From Polynucleobacter sp. (GTDB lineage Bacteria; Pseudomonadota; Gammaproteobacteria; Burkholderiales; Burkholderiaceae): a stretch of 42,324 bases of DNA. The notes under the pieces were generated by a model. That model did not search any database. It saw nothing but the letters and a program-made list of their open reading frames with translations, and had not been told where the DNA came from. Below are positions 36,656 to 42,324 of this stretch, piece by piece (position 1 is the stretch's first letter; each line of letters starts with the position of its first letter). The stretch is from NCBI GenBank assembly GCA_016462905.1, contig JAEMSI010000014.1:1-42324 (forward strand), in the 5' to 3' direction. The translations under genes were made by a program, and so were the position numbers.

Positions 36656-37522
36656 ATGTCAAATCGAATTATTAGCGCCATCATTGCCCTCATCGCAGTA
36701 GTTTATGTATTGAGTTCCAGTATTTTTATTGTTGATCAACGCAAATTTGCAGTAGTTTTTTCGTTTGGGCAAATTGTTAAAGTGATTGATAAACCAGGGC
36801 TGCAATTTAAATTACCTGCCCCGATTCAAAATGTAGTGTTTTTTGATCGCCGAATTCTGACGATTGATAATCCCGAGGCAGAGCGTTTTATTACTGCTGA
36901 AAAGAAAAACTTATTGGTCGACTCGTATGTGAAGTGGCGGATTGTCGATCCCCTTAAGTTTTTTGTGAGCTTTAAAGGCGATGAGCGTTTGGCAGTTGAT
37001 CGGATGAATCAATTAGTCCGTTCTGCTTTGAATGAGGAATTTACTAAACGCACGATTCGGGAAATTATTTCTGAGCAGCGCGAACAAGTGATGCAGGGTA
37101 TTCGTAAAAAAGTAGCAGATGACTCTGCTGATATTGGCGTTGAAATTGTCGATGTGCGTTTAAAGCGGATTGATTTATTAGCCGAGATCAGCGATTCAGT
37201 ATATCGACGTATGGAAGCGGAGCGTAAACGTGTAGCCAATGAGTTACGTTCAACTGGTGCTGCTGAATCAGATAAGATTCGAGCCAATGCCGAACGGCAG
37301 CGTGACGTTGTTTTAGCTGAAGCTTATCGTGATGCACAAAAGATTAAAGGTAATGGCGATGCACGTGCCACCGCTTTATATGCTGAGGCATTTAATCGTG
37401 ATCCCCAGTTTGCACAGTTCTATCGTAGCTTAGAGGCTTATCGCAGTTCTTTTAAAGATAAGAAGGATGTGATGGTGGTAGAGCCCTCGAACGATTTCTT
37501 TAAATTTATCCAAAAGAAATAA
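36656..37522 (+). CDS. hflC: FtsH protease modulator HflC
   Basis: HflC is the partner of HflK. The 288-residue protein has an N-terminal membrane segment (IISAIIALIAVVYVLSSSIF), then FIVDQRKFAVVFSFGQIVKV and an SPFH domain with VDSYVKWRIVDPLKFF. The conserved block VDVRLKRIDLLAEISDSVY leads to MEAERKRVANELRSTGAAE and the C-terminal coiled coil. The ATG lies nine bases after hflK with AAGGAGA upstream. The two are surely co-translated. Confidence 0.97.
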   Translation: MSNRIISAIIALIAVVYVLSSSIFIVDQRKFAVVFSFGQIVKVIDKPGLQFKLPAPIQNVVFFDRRILTIDNPEAERFITAEKKNLLVDSYVKWRIVDPLKFFVSFKGDERLAVDRMNQLVRSALNEEFTKRTIREIISEQREQVMQGIRKKVADDSADIGVEIVDVRLKRIDLLAEISDSVYRRMEAERKRVANELRSTGAAESDKIRANAERQRDVVLAEAYRDAQKIKGNGDARATALYAEAFNRDPQFAQFYRSLEAYRSSFKDKKDVMVVEPSNDFFKFIQKK

Positions 37523-37542
37523 TTTTTATTTAAATCGAGTGG

Positions 37543-40129
<2,587 letters not shown>

Positions 40130-40155
40130 AAGAATTACAGCCACTCGTTAACTGG

Positions 40156-40641
40156 TTAATTGCTTTTTGAAAAAGCGAGGATTAATTTCCAAACCATCAC
40201 GATGCCTAAGATACTCTGGGTTAAGTAAATTAGACTCGAGCTGCCATGCAGTTTACTGAACAGTCCAGCAGCGGGGGATTGCATCACTGGCATACCATTT
40301 AGAAGGGCGGTTTCACGCAGTGAATCCATCCAAGGAATGAGTATTAAACCGATGATCAGAGCGCATATAAAAATCCCTAATAAGATCCAGCGAATCATGC
40401 GGTATTGGCTTATTCCTGAGCGTACCAATATATTGGCCATGATAAGCATGAACGCGCATAAGGCGAGACTGACAAATGATTCAATTTGGAAAATCGCCGC
40501 CGCTACCATCCCCGCGACTTGACGATCAGTTAGAGTATTGAAAAGAGTCGGGACCACTAGATAGCCCACAGCCAGCAAACCGCCAATCCAAAGCATGGCG
40601 ATTAGCAGAAAGAGGCGTTGAGTGGTTTGGTGCTTAAGCAT
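40156..40641 (-). CDS. DUF4149 membrane protein
   Basis: This 161-residue inner-membrane protein has four predicted membrane segments (about 10-30, 47-70, 84-105, 134-156). The first carries MLWIGGLLAVGYLVVPTLF, and the C-terminal part has FSKLHGSSSLIYLTQSI. This pattern matches DUF4149, a family of unknown function common in betaproteobacteria. The gene lies 26 bases after the hydrolase on the same strand, so the two may share a transcript. It is convergent with purA. No function can be assigned. Confidence 0.8.
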   Translation of the reverse strand: MLKHQTTQRLFLLIAMLWIGGLLAVGYLVVPTLFNTLTDRQVAGMVAAAIFQIESFVSLALCAFMLIMANILVRSGISQYRMIRWILLGIFICALIIGLILIPWMDSLRETALLNGMPVMQSPAAGLFSKLHGSSSLIYLTQSILGIVMVWKLILAFSKSN

Positions 40642-40667
40642 GAATTGCCAAGGTGCGGTGAAGTTGA

Positions 40668-41498
40668 TTATTTAAATTCAGTTGATTTGCTTCTGAGTAA
40701 GCGATCTTGAATTGATTGAATAATTTTACCCTCTGCTTCTATGATGGGATTAAAAATTGAGTAATGGTTAGTATTGGGCAAAATTGAATAGGATCCGGGT
40801 TGATGTTTGCTCTTGCGGTAAGAATAATAGGCATCGGTTTGCCAGAGCATTTCAGGTAACTCATTACCACCAACAAATAAATCCAGTGGTTTTGCTTGAC
40901 CAAAGCCTAACTTGAGTGGCGAATGATCAAAAGCGCTTTTTTCGTCTAAACCTAACAGTTCATTGACATAGATATGACGAATCGGTTCCAGATCATAAAT
41001 ACCACTGACGGCAGTACCTCCTGCGACATTGGGATTATCGAGTGCCATGGTAATTAAATGCGCACCAGCCGACCAACCTAATAACCAAATCGTTTGATGC
41101 GCTGGAAATTGGGTGTGTAAGCAATCGATACTGGAATGAATATCTTCCACCATTTGAGTCATGTTAGCTGATGGCGCCAATCGATAACCTACTAATGCAA
41201 TACTAATTCCTGCAGCAAGAAAAGTGGGCACAATAAAAGTAAAATCATTTTTTGAACGGGCTTGCCAATATCCACCATGAACATAAATCACCAAGGGAGT
41301 ATTGGTACCAGCTGAAAAATAATCGATTTTTTGAAAAGATTCATTACCATACGGTAAGTTAAGTTCACCGTGAATTTGCTGCAACACTTTTTTACTATCC
41401 TCAGCCCACGATTGATAAATTTGATCGACCTTGTCCACCGACAACGAGTTGTTGTACGCTTTGTTTAGCTGGGCTAGATTAAAATTTTTCCAAACCAA
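40668..41498 (-). CDS. Alpha/beta hydrolase, arylformamidase/esterase-like
   Basis: This is a predicted soluble serine hydrolase of 276 residues. The oxyanion motif is HGGYW (74-78), as in kynurenine formamidases and related esterases. The nucleophile is S143 in GWSAGAH. The conserved GYRLAPSANM strand-loop and a C-terminal histidine in NTNHYSIF complete the picture; the acid is probably within FVGGNELPEM. No other tryptophan-degradation gene is nearby, so kynurenine formamidase activity is only one possibility. The start is a TTG at 41498 with a weak SD (GGCGG). It lies downstream of the tRNA-Leu gene on the same strand. Confidence 0.85.
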   Translation of the reverse strand: MVWKNFNLAQLNKAYNNSLSVDKVDQIYQSWAEDSKKVLQQIHGELNLPYGNESFQKIDYFSAGTNTPLVIYVHGGYWQARSKNDFTFIVPTFLAAGISIALVGYRLAPSANMTQMVEDIHSSIDCLHTQFPAHQTIWLLGWSAGAHLITMALDNPNVAGGTAVSGIYDLEPIRHIYVNELLGLDEKSAFDHSPLKLGFGQAKPLDLFVGGNELPEMLWQTDAYYSYRKSKHQPGSYSILPNTNHYSIFNPIIEAEGKIIQSIQDRLLRSKSTEFK

Positions 41499-41593
41499 AT
41501 GATTGCCCGCCCAGTTTTATGATTGAAAGTGTGATTTTAGCTTTACAGGAGTTAGTAATACGATGCGGAGAAGGTCGCTCCATTAACCCTTGG

Positions 41594-41678
41594 TGCCCAG
41601 AAAGGGACTCGAACCCCCACAACCTTTCGATCGCCAGCACCTGAAGCTGGTGCGTCTACCAATTTCGCCATCTGGGCA
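41594..41678 (-). tRNA. tRNA-Leu (anticodon CAG)
   Basis: The minus strand folds as a class II tRNA of 85 bases. The acceptor is TGCCCAG paired with CTGGGCA. The D-arm has TTGGTAGACGC. The anticodon stem CCAGC/GCTGG holds the loop TTCAGGT, so the anticodon is CAG (reads CUG). The long variable arm is CGATCGAAAGGTTGT, and the T-arm has GGTTCGAGTCC. CCA is encoded at 41591-41593. The long variable arm and A-G-rich D-loop fit leucine rather than serine. Confidence 0.97.
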
Positions 41679-41724
41679 CAGCGACCATTATAGAAGCAAA
41701 AACGTGCAAGCGAAAACAGGCGAT

Positions 41725-41753
41725 TTGACTCGTGTCTAATTTGTAGCTACAAT
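41725..41753 (+). promoter_or_regulatory. Promoter of the dinJ-yafQ operon
   Basis: TTGACT (41725-41730) and TACAAT (41748-41753) are separated by exactly 17 bases, one mismatch each from consensus. The predicted start is near 41760, at the first base of the direct repeats. This is the best sigma-70-type promoter I see in the window. Confidence 0.8.
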
Positions 41754-41758
41754 AGCGG

Positions 41759-41797
41759 CAATATAAAGATTAAAAAAGCCAATATAAGGATTAAAAA
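41759..41797 (+). repeat. Two 18-bp direct repeats with a 21-bp period before dinJ
   Basis: CAATATAAAGATTAAAAA (41759-41776) and CAATATAAGGATTAAAAA (41780-41797) differ at one base. The 21-bp period is two helical turns. The second copy holds the SD (AAGGA) and ends on the A of the dinJ ATG. Likely roles are the antitoxin operator or a duplicated translation-initiation region. Confidence 0.8.
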
Positions 41798-42060
41798 TGC
41801 TAACTACCGATATTCGGTGTCGGATTGATGCCAAAACCAAAGCAGATGCAACTCAAGTCATTGAGACAATGGGCTTAACTATTTCTGACGCGATCCGTAT
41901 TTTTTTAAAGCGTGTGGCATTGGAGGGGAGCATTCCTTTTGATTTAAGGGTTCCCAATTCTAAAACGATGGCAGCTATTAATGAATTAGAAACACCAAGA
42001 AGTAAAACCAAACTAAAAAAATATAAGTCCTTAAATTCAATGCATAAGGGTTTGCGTTGA
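41797..42060 (+). CDS. dinJ: RelB/DinJ-family antitoxin
   Basis: This 87-residue antitoxin has an N-terminal ribbon-helix-helix domain. TTDIRCRIDAKTKADATQVI and MGLTISDAIRIFLKRVALEG match the RelB/DinJ pattern, followed by IPFDLRVPN. The basic C-terminal part (SKTKLKKYKSLNSMHKGLR) would wrap and neutralise the toxin. Dimers of this family normally bind their own promoter with the toxin as co-repressor. An AAGGA SD lies in the second direct repeat. The stop overlaps the toxin's start by three bases (TTGA), so translation is coupled. Confidence 0.93.
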   Translation: MLTTDIRCRIDAKTKADATQVIETMGLTISDAIRIFLKRVALEGSIPFDLRVPNSKTMAAINELETPRSKTKLKKYKSLNSMHKGLR

Positions 42061-42324
42061 TTGGGTTAGAGCCCGTACCCAGTAAGCAGTTTATTAAAGA
42101 TTTTAGAAGGATTGTTCAGAGCCCTAAGTTTAGCCAAGTTGAATATCTTAAGCTGATGAGCTTATTAATTAGCAGGCAAAATTTACCGTCTCGATACTTG
42201 AATCATGAATTAAAGGGTGATTACAAAGGCTATTGGGACTGTCACATTACGAATGATTGCGTATTAATTTATAAGATCATAGAAGATGAGTTGCGTTTGG
42301 CTAGAATTGGCACCCATTCTGATT
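42057..42324 (+). CDS. yafQ: YafQ-family mRNA interferase toxin, 3' end cut by window
   Basis: This is a RelE-superfamily endoribonuclease that cuts mRNA on the ribosome. Starting at the TTG at 42057 (AAGGG upstream), 89 residues are visible before the window ends inside THSD. Family segments are EYLKLMSLLISRQNLP, YLNHELKGDYKGYWDCHI and LIYKIIEDELRLARIGTHS. With this start, H50, H63, D67, R83 and H87 fall on the same numbers as key residues of E. coli YafQ, which supports the start and suggests an active enzyme. The E. coli W68 position is Cys here. Only the last few residues are missing. Confidence 0.92.
   Translation, partial: MIGLEPVPSKQFIKDFRRIVQSPKFSQVEYLKLMSLLISRQNLPSRYLNHELKGDYKGYWDCHITNDCVLIYKIIEDELRLARIGTHSD

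Noticed and set aside
41591-41678. tRNA-Leu as an integration site for a mobile element
   Set aside because: No integrase, no repeat of the tRNA 3' end and no foreign genes are visible on its 3' side; the toxin-antitoxin module is on the 5' side.

Overview
The window reads as a stretch of core chromosome from a betaproteobacterium of the Burkholderiaceae, most likely Polynucleobacter or a close relative. This is inferred from gene order (dnaX-ybaB-recR, surE-pcm-nlpD, ndk-rlmN-ispG-hisS-yfgM-bamB-der-hfq-hflX-hflK-hflC-hisZ-purA), from HisZ and a betaproteobacterial AddAB-type pair, and from A/T-leaning codon choice (many TTA leucines). No database search was possible. TTG starts are common here: recR, the RND adaptor and pump, pcm, rlmN, the terminal hydrolase and the toxin all appear to use one.

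Layout. 1-4264 (minus strand): a membrane glycosyltransferase cut by the window edge, ribosomal protein L31 type B, transcription terminator Rho with a 327-base leader, and thioredoxin. 4325-10866 (plus): a coupled AddB-like nuclease and AddA-like helicase-nuclease for double-strand-break repair. 11001-11778: a DUF3313-like lipoprotein and, convergent to it, the 4.5S SRP RNA. 11811-25040 (plus): a tightly packed run made of dnaX, ybaB, recR, a complete TolC/adaptor/RND heavy-metal-type efflux set, surE, pcm, nlpD, a PolB-type 3'-5' exonuclease and rlmD. 25113-25814 (minus): a Bax inhibitor-1 family membrane protein. 26062-40129 (plus): ndk, rlmN, ispG, hisS, yfgM, bamB, der, hfq, hflX, hflK, hflC, hisZ and purA. 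40156-41498 (minus): a DUF4149 membrane protein and an alpha/beta hydrolase. 41594-41678 (minus): tRNA-Leu(CAG). 41725-42324 (plus): a DinJ-YafQ toxin-antitoxin module whose toxin runs off the end.

The genes are mainly information processing (replication clamp loading, recombination, rRNA and mRNA handling, Hfq, Rho), envelope upkeep (BamB, YfgM, NlpD, HflKC) and biosynthesis (IspG, HisS, HisZ, PurA, Ndk). I see no insertion sequence, prophage, CRISPR array or obviously novel multi-gene system. The accessory pieces are the efflux set lodged between recR and surE, and the toxin-antitoxin module beside the tRNA. The best leads are the 21-bp-spaced direct repeats at the dinJ-yafQ promoter, a perfect palindrome on the ndk promoter, the absence of rpoS after nlpD, the non-canonical start of hflX, and the structured rho leader.
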